DNA of 64,000 bases from Streptomyces caatingaensis (GTDB lineage Bacteria; Actinomycetota; Actinomycetes; Streptomycetales; Streptomycetaceae). The position numbers and the translations under genes were made by a program. The DNA lies in contig NZ_LFXA01000002.1 of NCBI RefSeq assembly GCF_001187435.1, positions 310,001-374,000 on the forward strand, in the 5' to 3' direction. Shown in pieces: positions 17,444 through 26,127 of the stretch. The notes beneath the pieces were generated by a model that was given only the letters and a program-made list of their open reading frames with translations, was not told the origin of the DNA and ran no database searches. Position 1 is the stretch's first letter. Each line of letters starts with the position of its first letter.

Positions 17444-17845
17444 GGCGTCGCGTGTGCCTGTGGCTGAAGACGCCGTGGCCTTTGACCTTGCACGTTCACC
17501 CGTTTCGCAGAGGCGCCAATGGATGAGGTGGGATGATCACATCAGGAGCAGCGCATCGACGAAGGTGCTACCGATAGGCCGTACGAGCATGGTCGCTCGC
17601 ATAACGGCAGGTCCCAGGCCAGCCCAAGCGGCACCTTCGTGTCCGGCGTAGGAAGGCTGACGTGAGGAGCATGCGAAGGCAATGCCCACACAAAATGATG
17701 CACCGTGATTCTGAGCAAAGAGCCAGGCTCCTTGCTCACCGCGTCCTGGCTGAACACCTCAAGAGGCATAGTGACCTGCTGGTAGCTGGTGGTTGCTCAG
17801 GCGGCGTTGATACGGCGAGTCAAGGATCACCAGGAGGGAAGAGGC
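17444..17845. other. intergenic region, no supported gene
   Basis: About 400 bp between the leftward flavoprotein gene and the rightward PPC gene, so it should carry divergent promoters. A TGATCACATCA stretch at 17534-17544 weakly resembles the GTGAT-type operator. Short reading frames are present but lack family patterns or ribosome sites. Confidence 0.4.
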
Positions 17846-18304
17846 ATGCGTGCCCATGAACTGACCATCGGACGAACCTTCGGTGTCACCTTTGACCACG
17901 GTAAGGACTTCTTCGAAGCGCTTTCCACCTTCTGCCGCGAGCACGGCGTACGCCAGGGGTACATCCCCTCATTCATCGGCGCCTTCGCAGAAGCTGAGAT
18001 TGTGGGAGCCTGCGAGAGGCTCGAGAACCCGGACGCACCGGTCTGGTCCAAGACGTACGTCACCAACGTGGAGGCGTTTGGAGCCGGCACCCTAGCCCAC
18101 GATCCGGAGAGCGGCGCCATCCTGCCGCACATCCATGTGTCCGCCGGTCTCAAGTCACCGTCTGCCGACGGTCGCACGAGTCACCTCTTGAGTGCCAAAG
18201 TCCAGTTCCTCAGCGAGTTGTTGGTGGTCGAAGTCGTGTCACCGAACATGACTAGGCCGCACAACCCCGACCTGTACGACGTGCCGCTGCTCGCCTTCGG
18301 TTGA
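17846..18304 (+). CDS. PPC/DUF296-domain protein
   Basis: A 152-aa protein; the ATG at 17846 is chosen for AGGAGG 8 nt upstream. It shows the plants-and-prokaryotes conserved (PPC, DUF296) domain: an initial GRTFGVTFDHGKDFFEALSTF, then GYIPSFIGAFAEAEIVG, and the conserved PHIHVSAGLKS histidine motif that binds a metal in bacterial members. These trimers bind DNA in plant AT-hook proteins, but in bacteria they stand alone with unknown function. It is the first gene of the rightward group that continues with tyrS. Confidence 0.82.
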   Translation: MRAHELTIGRTFGVTFDHGKDFFEALSTFCREHGVRQGYIPSFIGAFAEAEIVGACERLENPDAPVWSKTYVTNVEAFGAGTLAHDPESGAILPHIHVSAGLKSPSADGRTSHLLSAKVQFLSELLVVEVVSPNMTRPHNPDLYDVPLLAFG

Positions 18305-18490
18305 CCCGCAGCGCTTGTCGGTCAACGGCGTCGCGTGGAAGTCTTGTTGAGTGGAAGAGCCGAATGCTGCATGCTGTCATAAGTCGACATCATCACCCTC
18401 ATCTCCGATACGTTGACGCCTCCGTGCGCCCTGCTGGAGCACTAAGCTGGCCGCACTTGTCTACACGCGAAGCCAAGGAGACACTGGACC

Positions 18491-19759
18491 GTGACGGTCA
18501 TCTTCGACGAGCTCAGGTGGCGCGGGCTGATCGCCCAGTCAACTGACCAGGAAGCACTGCGCAAGGCTCTCGCGGATGGCCCCGTCACCTTCTATTGCGG
18601 CTTCGACCCGACCGCGCCCAGCCTGCACGTCGGCCACCTGGTGCAGGTGCTCACTCTCCGCCGGCTCCAGCAGGCCGGGCACCGACCGCTGGTGCTCGTG
18701 GGCGGCGCGACTGGCCACATAGGTGACCCTCGGCCGACCGCCGAGCGCACCCTGAACGACCCGGAGATCATCGCACTGTGGGTGACCCAGCTGCGTGCGC
18801 AGATCGAGCCGTACCTCTCCTTCGAGGGCGACAATGCGGCGATCATGATGAACAACCTGGACTGGACCGCGGGCCTATCCGTGATCGAGTTCCTGCGGGA
18901 CGTCGGCAAGCACTTCAGGGTGAACAAGATGCTCACCAAGGACTCGGTCGCTCAGCGCCTGGCATCCGATCAGGGCATCAGCTTCACAGAGTTCAGCTAC
19001 CAGTTGCTTCAGGCCATGGACTTCCTGGAGCTTTACCGGCGGTATGGCTGCACCCTCCAGACGGGCGGCAGCGACCAGTGGGGCAATCTCACAGCCGGCC
19101 TGGATCTGATCCACCGCCGGGAGCCGCACGCCGAGGTGCACGCGCTCGCCACGCCACTGATGACGAAGGCGGACGGTACCAAGTTCGGCAAGACGGAGAC
19201 CGGCACGCTCTGGCTCGCCCTGGAGATGACCACGCCGTACGCGTTCTACCAGTTCTGGCTGAACACGGACGACGGGGATATCTCGCGGTACATGCGCATC
19301 CTCTCCTTCAAGTCGCCTGAGGAGCTGAAGGAGTTGGAGAAGGTGACCGAGGAGCGGCCGCAAGCCCGTATCGCGCAGCGTGCGCTCGCCGAGGAGCTGA
19401 CCACGCTGGTGCACGGCGCTGACCAGTGCGCCGCCGTGATCGCGGCGTCGAAGGCGTTGTTCGGGCAGGGTGAGCTCCTCGAGCTCGACGAGGCGACGCT
19501 GGCCGCTGCGATCTCCGAGCTCCCGAATGCCAAGGTGAGCGAGCTCGGTCAGGTCACCGATCTGTTCACGGAGGTTGGCCTGGTGGCGAGCAAGTCGGCC
19601 GCTCGCCGCACTGTCAAGGAAGGCGGCGCCTACGTGAACAACGTGAAGGTGACCGCCGAGGACGCGGTGGCCACGGCCGACGAGCTGCTGCACGGACGCT
19701 GGCTGGTGCTGCGCAGGGGCAAGAAGAACCTGGCGGCGATCGAGGTCACTGGAGCCTGA
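18491..19759 (+). CDS. tyrS: tyrosyl-tRNA synthetase
   Basis: A 422-aa class Ic synthetase from a GTG with AAGGAG 10 nt upstream. The HIGH motif is PTAPSLHVGHLVQV (about 38-51), the tyrosine pocket includes YQLLQAMDFLELY and QTGGSDQWGNL, and the KMSKS loop is KADGTKFGKTETG. A C-terminal S4 domain (SAARRTVKEGGAYVNN) is present. Length equals the housekeeping enzyme. Because a leucyl-tRNA synthetase also sits in this cluster and the neighbours are biosynthetic, I infer an accessory copy, possibly resistance or tyrosyl-tRNA supply. It could instead be the only TyrRS of the genome, which the window cannot exclude. Upstream 18305-18490 shows no T-box-like structure that I can recognise. Confidence 0.95.
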   Translation: MTVIFDELRWRGLIAQSTDQEALRKALADGPVTFYCGFDPTAPSLHVGHLVQVLTLRRLQQAGHRPLVLVGGATGHIGDPRPTAERTLNDPEIIALWVTQLRAQIEPYLSFEGDNAAIMMNNLDWTAGLSVIEFLRDVGKHFRVNKMLTKDSVAQRLASDQGISFTEFSYQLLQAMDFLELYRRYGCTLQTGGSDQWGNLTAGLDLIHRREPHAEVHALATPLMTKADGTKFGKTETGTLWLALEMTTPYAFYQFWLNTDDGDISRYMRILSFKSPEELKELEKVTEERPQARIAQRALAEELTTLVHGADQCAAVIAASKALFGQGELLELDEATLAAAISELPNAKVSELGQVTDLFTEVGLVASKSAARRTVKEGGAYVNNVKVTAEDAVATADELLHGRWLVLRRGKKNLAAIEVTGA

Positions 19760-19773
19760 AGCAGACAGGCAGG

Positions 19774-19875
19774 TGGAAGCTCAACCGTGAGCGGGAGGAG
19801 ACCTTCCGGCTCATGATGCTGGGCTACGGCAACCACGAGGCGAGCAAGATTGTCGGCAGCAACCCAGTGTCGGCC
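19774..19875 (+). pseudogene. short transposase N-terminal relic
   Basis: One frame reads WKLNREREETFRLMMLGYG then NHEASKIVGSNP, which resembles the N-terminal helix-turn-helix of IS30-type transposases (REREEFFRL...EACRIVG). No downstream catalytic domain is present, so this would be a ~100-bp remnant between tyrS and the HAD gene. Assignment rests on a short match only. Confidence 0.3.
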
Positions 19876-20013
19876 GCCCACCCTCCGACGTACCGGCTGG
19901 CAGGGTGCGGAGTCGGCGGATCTTGCCGCGGTCGGTTTCGGAACCATCCCTATCGGCACCCCTGGCAGGGCCCTTTGGGGTGCGCCGGCAGGCTCAAGTT
20001 AGGGTCTGTTTCT

Positions 20014-20679
20014 ATGCAACGGTTGGTTCTCTTCGATCTCGACGACACGCTGATCGATAGGAGCGGAGCTCTGGTCAGCTGGGTGACCACGTTCATTGCA
20101 CGACATCGTCTCGGGGACCATGTCCGGCGGCAGTTGCTCGCCAGGTTGCAGGACCGCGCTTCTCCTGCGACCTTCGGAGAGATCCGATCCGAATACTGCC
20201 TTGCGCCGTCCCCGGGTGCCCTGTGGCGGGAGTACCGCCGTGATATGGCGGCATCCGTCGCCTGTTCAGACGCCGTCCTTGCCGGCCTCGCGGCGCTCCG
20301 GGCTTCGGGATGGCGGGTTGGGATAGCCACCAACGGGCCGAGTGACATCCAGACGGCAAAGCTCCGGGCCGCTGGCATACTCGAACATGTGGACGGTGTG
20401 TGTATCTCGGAAGTAGCCGGCGCCCGAAAGCCGGAGGTCGCGTTCTTCGCCAAGGCAGCGGAAGCATGTGACTCCTTGCTCTCTGGAGGCGGCTGGATGG
20501 CCGGGGACGATCCCGAAACTGACATCTGCGGAGGCAGGGCAGCGGGGCTGCGGACCATCTGGGTGGGTCGCGACAGGCATTGGCCCACCCACCTCGCCCC
20601 ACCCGACAGATCGGTGCCAACTGCCCTCTCGGCGATTGAACTGCTCCTGGCCGTTGACCACTCGAGGGGTACTGCATGA
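20014..20679 (+). CDS. HAD-family phosphatase
   Basis: A 221-aa HAD hydrolase; the ATG at 20014 is chosen because motif I (LVLFDLDDTLID) begins five residues later. Motif II is ATNGPSDIQ, the Lys motif GARKPEVAFF, and motif IV MAGDDPETDICGG. It overlaps the following dehydrogenase gene by 4 nt (ATGA). It closely resembles the HAD at 8827 in cap organisation, so one of the two may be a paralogue acting at a different phosphorylated step. Confidence 0.86.
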   Translation: MQRLVLFDLDDTLIDRSGALVSWVTTFIARHRLGDHVRRQLLARLQDRASPATFGEIRSEYCLAPSPGALWREYRRDMAASVACSDAVLAGLAALRASGWRVGIATNGPSDIQTAKLRAAGILEHVDGVCISEVAGARKPEVAFFAKAAEACDSLLSGGGWMAGDDPETDICGGRAAGLRTIWVGRDRHWPTHLAPPDRSVPTALSAIELLLAVDHSRGTA

Positions 20680-21557
20680 CGGCGAACATATCGACGGTCG
20701 GGCTGCTGCACCCCGGCAGCATGGGTGCCGCTTTCGCTGCCCAGTTACGTTCCCAGGGCACTCCCGTGTTGTGGTGCCGGACTGGCCGTAGCAATGCTTC
20801 CAGGCAACGGGCCGACTGTGCTGGCATCGAAACAGTCGATGATCTTGGTGAGCTCCTACGACGTGTCGATGTGGTGCTGTCGCTATGTCCGCCTGAGGCT
20901 GCCGAAAACGTTGCAGCACAAGTTGGAGCCCTTGGCTTTCGAGGAGGCACGTACATCGAGGCGAATGCGATCACCCCGCTGAGGGTCCGCCGCATCGCCG
21001 ATCGCCTGCCTCACGCGGTTGTCGTCGACGGAGCTGTGGTCGGCTCCCCGCCGCTGGGCGGTAAGCAGCCCACCCTCTATCTCTCCGGGCCGAGCGAACA
21101 CGTTGCGCAGGTCGAAGCGCTTTTCAGGGGCACTGATATCCGTCCCCGCCGTTTGGGAGAGGAGATCGGGAAGGCTTCCGCGCTGAAGCTCGCCTACTCC
21201 AGCTATCAGAAGGCATCACGAGTCCTGGCCGCTGTGGCCTACGGGCTTGCAGACTCGCACGGTGTCGCCGACGAACTCCTTGAGATTGCGAGCAAGCGCT
21301 CTGGCAGCTATCTCGCCGAGACCGACTACATCCCCAAGACGGCCGCACGTGCTTGGCGGTGGGGCCCCGAGCTGGGCGATGCAGCGGACCTGCTCGCCGA
21401 AGCAGGTCTCCCGGATCACCTTATGCGTGCGGCTACCGAGGTCCTCCATCTTTGGGAGAGCGCGAGGGGCAGGACCCTCACAGTCGACGAAGCCCTCCGG
21501 CAGTTGTGCACTGAAGGACAGGCTGACCACGATGGTATGGGGGCCGCGGAGAGGTAG
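20676..21557 (+). CDS. NAD(P)-dependent 6-phosphogluconate/beta-hydroxyacid dehydrogenase-like protein
   Basis: A 293-aa reductase with an N-terminal Rossmann loop (GLLHPGSMGAAFAAQL) and a C-terminal all-helical domain of the DUF1932/phosphogluconate-dehydrogenase type (EIGKASALKLAYSSYQKASR, with the conserved Lys/Ser motif). The second Gly of the usual GxGxxG is His-Pro here, which occurs in this subgroup. It is translationally coupled to the HAD gene upstream. It is related to the N-terminal half of the fused enzyme at 10908, so the cluster has two such dehydrogenases. Confidence 0.82.
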   Translation: MTANISTVGLLHPGSMGAAFAAQLRSQGTPVLWCRTGRSNASRQRADCAGIETVDDLGELLRRVDVVLSLCPPEAAENVAAQVGALGFRGGTYIEANAITPLRVRRIADRLPHAVVVDGAVVGSPPLGGKQPTLYLSGPSEHVAQVEALFRGTDIRPRRLGEEIGKASALKLAYSSYQKASRVLAAVAYGLADSHGVADELLEIASKRSGSYLAETDYIPKTAARAWRWGPELGDAADLLAEAGLPDHLMRAATEVLHLWESARGRTLTVDEALRQLCTEGQADHDGMGAAER

Positions 21558-21583
21558 TCGTCCGTGCGGTGGATCCCTGTCTG

Positions 21584-22135
21584 TCACGCTGAAGTGCGGA
21601 CCAGGTGGTCAATCTGCCGGGCTGCGTCTGCCGGTGAGCAAACCTCGGTGTCCACGCGGAGGTGCCACGACGCGGACTGGTGGTGGGTGAGGTCCAGGTC
21701 GGTCGCGTCCCAGGCTATGAGTCGTGCATCCGTATCGCCGTCTCCCCGTCCCTTGGAACGCAGCGCTGTGGTGTCGCGAGAGCACCACAACAGGATGCGC
21801 GACCACCTCGCAGGGTAGTTCGAGGCGACAGCCTCGACGCCTGCTACTTGGCCCAGGTGCAGGATGGGGACGCATCCGTCTTTCATCACCGCGTCCAGGC
21901 CTGGCCGGTCGACGACGTAAGTGTTGCCGTAGCGGTCGTTGCGGTAGAGGACATCGCCGTGGGCCTCCAGCTCATCCAGCTGCTCAAGCGTGCCCATCCT
22001 GTATCCCTTGGTGTTTCCGCTCCCGACCTTGAGACGGGTGAAGGGAACGTATCGCGGATCGAGCGCGGCGAGCTCGTCGGTAACGGTGTCCTTCCCCGCG
22101 GCCGGCGGCCCGTACAGCAGTATCCCTTGATTCAT
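21584..22135 (-). CDS. P-loop nucleotide-kinase-like protein
   Basis: A 183-aa P-loop NTPase. The Walker A motif is at the extreme N-terminus (LLYGPPAAGKDTVTDEL), followed by a guanylate-kinase-like layout: RYVPFTRLKVGSGNTKGYR, a Tyr/Arg-rich lid region and an HLGQVAGV segment. It may phosphorylate a small metabolite or nucleotide. The TGATG overlap with the XRE-kinase gene upstream indicates a two-gene operon. Confidence 0.75.
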   Translation of the reverse strand: MNQGILLYGPPAAGKDTVTDELAALDPRYVPFTRLKVGSGNTKGYRMGTLEQLDELEAHGDVLYRNDRYGNTYVVDRPGLDAVMKDGCVPILHLGQVAGVEAVASNYPARWSRILLWCSRDTTALRSKGRGDGDTDARLIAWDATDLDLTHHQSASWHLRVDTEVCSPADAARQIDHLVRTSA

Positions 22136-23172
22136 CAGAACACCGTCCCGAAGACCTGACGTACTTGATCAGTGAGTGATATGGCCGCGCCCAGCCGGTT
22201 GTCCACTATCAGGTGGGGTACCGCAGGCCGGAGCTCCGAGTTGATGGTCGCTGCGTAGTCGTCCCAGTTCTGTAGTTTCCAGCTGTCACGAGCCGCCGAT
22301 CGGAAGCTGATGTACTCGTGCATGGTCTCGAGGTCACACTGGATCCAGACGACAGCGACACTGACCCCTCGTGCCTCGCATCGGTTGGTCAGGCGCCTTA
22401 TCCAGCGGACATCGGTTACCTCGGAGACAAAGGGTGCAGTCAGCACCGTGCTGATGGAGCAGTCGACGTTCGCGTACGCGGTCTCCAGCAAGCACTGGTA
22501 TTCCAGCGGGCGCACTTGTTCACGGTAAAGAGTGGAATGCCGGTCATGAGGGTCACTGCCCATCTCGACAAGTAGCCTCTCCACGAGTGGCCGTGTGATC
22601 GGGTCCTTATCGAGTACAGGCCATCCGGTGAGCTGGGAGATGAAGCGTGAGAATTCCGATTTTCCACTGCCTGCGTACCCGCCGACCATAAGCAGTGTCG
22701 GCCGGTTCGGGTCTCCACCGGTGTGGCGCCGCTTCCACGCATCGATGATCCGCTGCTGCACCCCCCGCCCATCGGAATCCGTCGTTCCTGGGGCGATCTG
22801 GGACAAGGCGCGCTCAACAGCCAGTACGTGAGCGCCGTTGTACGGCTCGCTCGACGGCGTGAGCTTCATGAGCGTCGCTTCGTCCGGCAGGGCGTTACGG
22901 AAGCCGAGCTCGGGTTCCGTAGCCCGGTAGAGGAGGCAGTACGCCCGTCGGTATTGAGGTCCGGGGTAGACCTCTCCCTGCTCGTGCTGCCACAGAGTCT
23001 GGAAGTTCGCTGCTGGCTCAGCGATGCCCGCAGCGCGGGCCACCTCCCGCAGCCGTTCCCCAGCTCTCTCCAGCGTCAGCCCGTGCGCCTCGCGCATCTC
23101 ACGGAGCCTGTCCGGGCGCCATCCCGCACGGCGCTTTGCCATGTCCGTTACCGCCTGCCCATCCCTTGCCAT
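22135..23172 (-). CDS. XRE-like HTH fused to P-loop ATPase/kinase domain
   Basis: A protein of about 345 aa from ATG 23172; the start is uncertain because a direct repeat (an IS-related fragment) reaches to 23190 and an ATG at 23142 is also possible. Residues about 18-80 form an XRE-like helix-turn-helix (RLREMREAHGLTLERAGERL). The C-terminal ~200 residues are a zeta-toxin/kinase-like P-loop domain with MVGGYAGSGKSEFSRFI as Walker A and DKDPITRPLVERLL after it. The fusion of a DNA-binding domain to a small-molecule kinase suggests a sensor of a metabolite, or a toxin-type kinase with its own operator-binding domain. Function unproven. Confidence 0.72.
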   Translation of the reverse strand: MARDGQAVTDMAKRRAGWRPDRLREMREAHGLTLERAGERLREVARAAGIAEPAANFQTLWQHEQGEVYPGPQYRRAYCLLYRATEPELGFRNALPDEATLMKLTPSSEPYNGAHVLAVERALSQIAPGTTDSDGRGVQQRIIDAWKRRHTGGDPNRPTLLMVGGYAGSGKSEFSRFISQLTGWPVLDKDPITRPLVERLLVEMGSDPHDRHSTLYREQVRPLEYQCLLETAYANVDCSISTVLTAPFVSEVTDVRWIRRLTNRCEARGVSVAVVWIQCDLETMHEYISFRSAARDSWKLQNWDDYAATINSELRPAVPHLIVDNRLGAAISLTDQVRQVFGTVF

Positions 23173-23189
23173 GATCAAGACCATAAGTC

Positions 23190-23367
23190 TGCCCCTCATG
23201 AACCCGTGTGCAAGCAGATGTTGAAAAGTCATGTCGTCACGGAGCGAGCGGTGGCGGTGGCCGGCGGTGATAGTCGATCGTCGATGCCTACGGTGTCATG
23301 TCCAAGTCCCGCCCACACATCGCGTTGTCAGGCGGGAGATCTGATCACCCGAGATCGCGCACGGCAG
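23190..23367. repeat. imperfect direct repeat, copy A (IS5-like right-end fragment)
   Basis: This stretch matches 27561-27730 at roughly three of four bases. The best core is GTGTGCAAGCAGATGTTGAA, identical in both copies. In copy B the segment is the 3' end of a broken IS5-type transposase plus flanking DNA; copy A keeps only the end. The two copies bracket a four-gene cassette. Confidence 0.6.
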
Positions 23368-24133
23368 GGGGCAGGACCGGGCGGTAGCCGGGATCAGCGT
23401 GGGAACGGCCGATGCGCCGGGCTCGCAGCCGCATGCCCCCGGAGGCCAGTGCATGTACAAGAGCAGGTGGGCGGCGGGCTCCGAAGGCGCAGCGGAGCGG
23501 CTCGTCGAGGAGCGCGTCCGCGGCGGCGCGGACCAGGGGGCCGAGGACGGTGGGGAAGCGGTTGGTGAGAATACTGCGGGTGGCGGCCCACAGCTCGGCG
23601 GCCTCCGCGGTGCGGTTGAACCGGCTCTGTTCGTAGCGGTCCATCCAGGTTGCGAACCCGCCCCACGTCGGCGGGACCTTGTGGATGCCCATGCGTTCGG
23701 CCAGGGCGAGGTAGAAGACGTGGGAGGCGTCCTTCTCCCCTGTAGTTGTGGGCCGCCAGGCGTAGGTGTCGCACCAGCGCATCGGGGCGACGTCGAAGCA
23801 GGCCAGGACATAGAGGAACTCGTCGTTGGTGATTTGCCAGCGGGCATGGATGCGGTTGAGGGCGGCCACGGTCTGAGTACCCAGCTCGCTGTCGAGCCCA
23901 TCGCGGAAGAGCCGGTACATCATCTGGCCAGTCGTCTTGGCGCGCAGCTCCGTCTGGCCCGTCATCTTCCTTGTCGAGGCCAGGAGCTGCGCGATTTCGG
24001 GCACAGCAAATGTACGGTAGAAGCCGATATTGAGGCCGAACGCGAGATCCTCGCTGAAGTCATGGAAAGCGAGACGTCGATATACGGATTCTGCTTGCGA
24101 CAAGGTTGTTTCTGCGTCGGATACGGGCTTCAC
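23345..24133 (-). CDS. MpaB-family (DUF2236) oxygenase-like protein
   Basis: A 262-aa protein from GTG 24133 with GGGGGAA upstream. The pattern FRDGLDSELGTQTVAALN, then QITNDEFLYVLACFDVAPMRW and a DTYAWRPTT turn match the ER-bound oxygenase MpaB / latex-clearing-protein (DUF2236) family, which binds haem b through conserved His/Lys/Arg residues. It is the last gene of a four-gene leftward cassette (XRE, ImmA-like, DUF6545, MpaB) seen in many Streptomyces. Substrate unknown. Confidence 0.78.
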   Translation of the reverse strand: MKPVSDAETTLSQAESVYRRLAFHDFSEDLAFGLNIGFYRTFAVPEIAQLLASTRKMTGQTELRAKTTGQMMYRLFRDGLDSELGTQTVAALNRIHARWQITNDEFLYVLACFDVAPMRWCDTYAWRPTTTGEKDASHVFYLALAERMGIHKVPPTWGGFATWMDRYEQSRFNRTAEAAELWAATRSILTNRFPTVLGPLVRAAADALLDEPLRCAFGARRPPALVHALASGGMRLRARRIGRSHADPGYRPVLPPAVRDLG

Positions 24134-24159
24134 TCTGTTCCCCCTGTGGTCTCAGTCGT

Positions 24160-25392
24160 TCAGGCGGTCTCGGCCAGAACTTGGGCCACGAAAGGCCCCT
24201 GGAGGTGCCGGGAGACCAGGACCAGATGACGGCGCTCGTCTCCTGGGGCGACGTCCGTGCCGGGCGTGTGCTCGGAGTGCCGGGCCGGGCGCTGCCGAGT
24301 GCGCAGGGCGCGCACACCGCCGGCGAAGGCCGCGGCGGCGATCGCAGCCTCCCGTTCTTCCGGTTCCAGGCTGTCGTGCTCTGCTGCACGGCGGCGGGCG
24401 ACCTCAACGACGTCCGCAGGGACCCACGGGCGCAGAGCAAGCTGCCCGTCGCGAATCTCCCGGGTGCGGCGGGTGATGCGCCACTCCAGATCCCGGGTGG
24501 CCAGCCGCTCAGCCCACGGCCGCAGTGGGTTGTCCAGCGCCAGGCGCCCGTCGACCTGCATGGCGGTCATCCACAGTGGATGCAGGGCGCGGTAGTCGGC
24601 TCGCCGATGACGCCAGGTGGCGACCGCAGCGCCCGCCCAGCCGGAGGCGAGGACCAGACAACCGACGCAGCCCGAAAGAGGGCCGACGATCGACCCCAGC
24701 CAGTCCAGGGCATGGTGGTCTGCTGCCGCGGCAGTGATCGCGACGGTCTTGCTGAGGCTGTAGCCGCCGATCAGCGCGCACCCGATGGTCAAACGCCGCA
24801 AGGTCCGGCGCAGCAGGCCAGGCGCGGGTAGGTCAGCGGCGTGTTTCCAGGAAATTCGACCCAATTGCCACAGTGCCCAGCCGAATCCCGCCTGGTAGAT
24901 CAGCAGGAAAGCAAGGACCGGAGGACGGTGCGCGTAGGTGGTGTCCAATGCCACGGAGGTGTCCATGCCCGGGCCGAAGACCGCGAACAGCACCGCCATG
25001 GCCGGGATGATCAAGCCGTAGACCCACACGACTTTGCGCCGCACCTCGGATCGCACTGCGGCGTAGGGCACGGCCCACACCTCACGGCTGGCTGGGCGCC
25101 GGGAGGGTGGTGACCAGAGCAGTACGAGCGTGATGGCGCAGGCGCTGAACAGCATTCTGCCGACGTAGGCGAGCAGCACGCTGAATGGGCCGATGCCGGA
25201 CACTCGATTGATGAGGTGGGCGATCGCGGGTGCCGCGCAGAGGAAGGAGAGGGCCGAGACCAGCGCTGCTATCCCCATGACGAGCAGCGCCGGGCCGCGT
25301 TGACGGCGCCAGGCCCGGAGTTTGAAGCCGGCCAGCACGCACAGCAGGATGCTCAGAAACAGACAGAGATAACTGAAAATGATGTCAGACAT
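24160..25392 (-). CDS. MAB_1171c-type membrane protein (DUF6545)
   Basis: A 410-aa integral membrane protein; the ATG at 25392 overlaps the upstream protease stop by 8 nt. About seven hydrophobic helices fill the first ~250 residues, then a cytosolic tail carries the family signature (ALHPLWMTAM...) and a helical, Ala/Arg-rich C-terminus. Proteins of this family have been called putative transporters but have no proven substrate; they commonly accompany XRE and ImmA-like genes as here. It may be the membrane target or sensor of that regulatory pair. Confidence 0.78.
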   Translation of the reverse strand: MSDIIFSYLCLFLSILLCVLAGFKLRAWRRQRGPALLVMGIAALVSALSFLCAAPAIAHLINRVSGIGPFSVLLAYVGRMLFSACAITLVLLWSPPSRRPASREVWAVPYAAVRSEVRRKVVWVYGLIIPAMAVLFAVFGPGMDTSVALDTTYAHRPPVLAFLLIYQAGFGWALWQLGRISWKHAADLPAPGLLRRTLRRLTIGCALIGGYSLSKTVAITAAAADHHALDWLGSIVGPLSGCVGCLVLASGWAGAAVATWRHRRADYRALHPLWMTAMQVDGRLALDNPLRPWAERLATRDLEWRITRRTREIRDGQLALRPWVPADVVEVARRRAAEHDSLEPEEREAAIAAAAFAGGVRALRTRQRPARHSEHTPGTDVAPGDERRHLVLVSRHLQGPFVAQVLAETA

Positions 25393-25927
25393 GGCGGCTC
25401 CGGCGGTGCTCCAATGAGGTGACCACTGCGGCATTCGTCGGCTCTGCAGGCGCCAGGTTGAGTTGCTGCCAGAGCAGGGTGCCGAGCACCTCGGCCTGCT
25501 CCTCGGCTGGGTCGGCGTAGTGGGAGCGACCCAGGACCAGACGGACGACCTCCGGGTCCAGGGCGTCGAGTTCGGGGATATGCGCGAGGAGGAGATGCGC
25601 TATCTCGTGGCAGATAATGTGTGCCTGGTGGGCTGTGCTGGTGTGTTGCGGGTAATAGATCCGGTCTTCGGTCAGATGCTGCTCGAATTGTCCGGATCTC
25701 TGCCCGTGGGTCATTTCCCTGGCGATGAGCACGATGGGACGTCCCCGCTGCACACCGAGTCGTTCGCATAACTCTTGGACGGTGGAATACGGAGGCAGGT
25801 TCGCCTTCTCCAACAGGGCTCGGCACTCGCGTCGGGCGCGTCGTAAGCCCACGAGGGCATTCTCCTGTCCTTCAGGGAGCCGCCAGCGGATTGCCACATG
25901 ACCCAGGGGCATGTCTGCCGCACTCAC
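25385..25927 (-). CDS. ImmA/IrrE-like metallopeptidase
   Basis: A 180-aa protein from GTG 25927 with AGGAGG upstream. It contains the gluzincin-type zinc motif HEIAH in IICHEIAHLLLAH (about residues 106-118) and a downstream Glu-rich helix, DPAEEQAEVLGTLL, that probably supplies the third ligand. ImmA-type proteases cleave XRE-family repressors, and an XRE gene lies just upstream on the same strand, so this is the likely protease of that repressor. Confidence 0.83.
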   Translation of the reverse strand: MSAADMPLGHVAIRWRLPEGQENALVGLRRARRECRALLEKANLPPYSTVQELCERLGVQRGRPIVLIAREMTHGQRSGQFEQHLTEDRIYYPQHTSTAHQAHIICHEIAHLLLAHIPELDALDPEVVRLVLGRSHYADPAEEQAEVLGTLLWQQLNLAPAEPTNAAVVTSLEHRRSRHV

Positions 25928-26127
25928 GGACGTCCTCCTGGCTGAACGAGCATGATGATCCCCCTAACCGGCTGGCCGCCGGGCATACGGAGTCGTGCGA
26001 CAACGTGGGCAGGCTGGCGGCGCCCTTCGGCGCGCCCAGGGCCGCCGGACCGACCGCCCTCACCTCGTCCTCCCCGCTCCGCCAACTGCCAGCAGGACAA
26101 TGGCTGGAGTATTGATCGGTCCCTCGC

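Noticed and set aside
18305..18490. Possible T-box leader before tyrS
   Set aside because: No T-box consensus or specifier-type stem could be recognised, and the leader is short.
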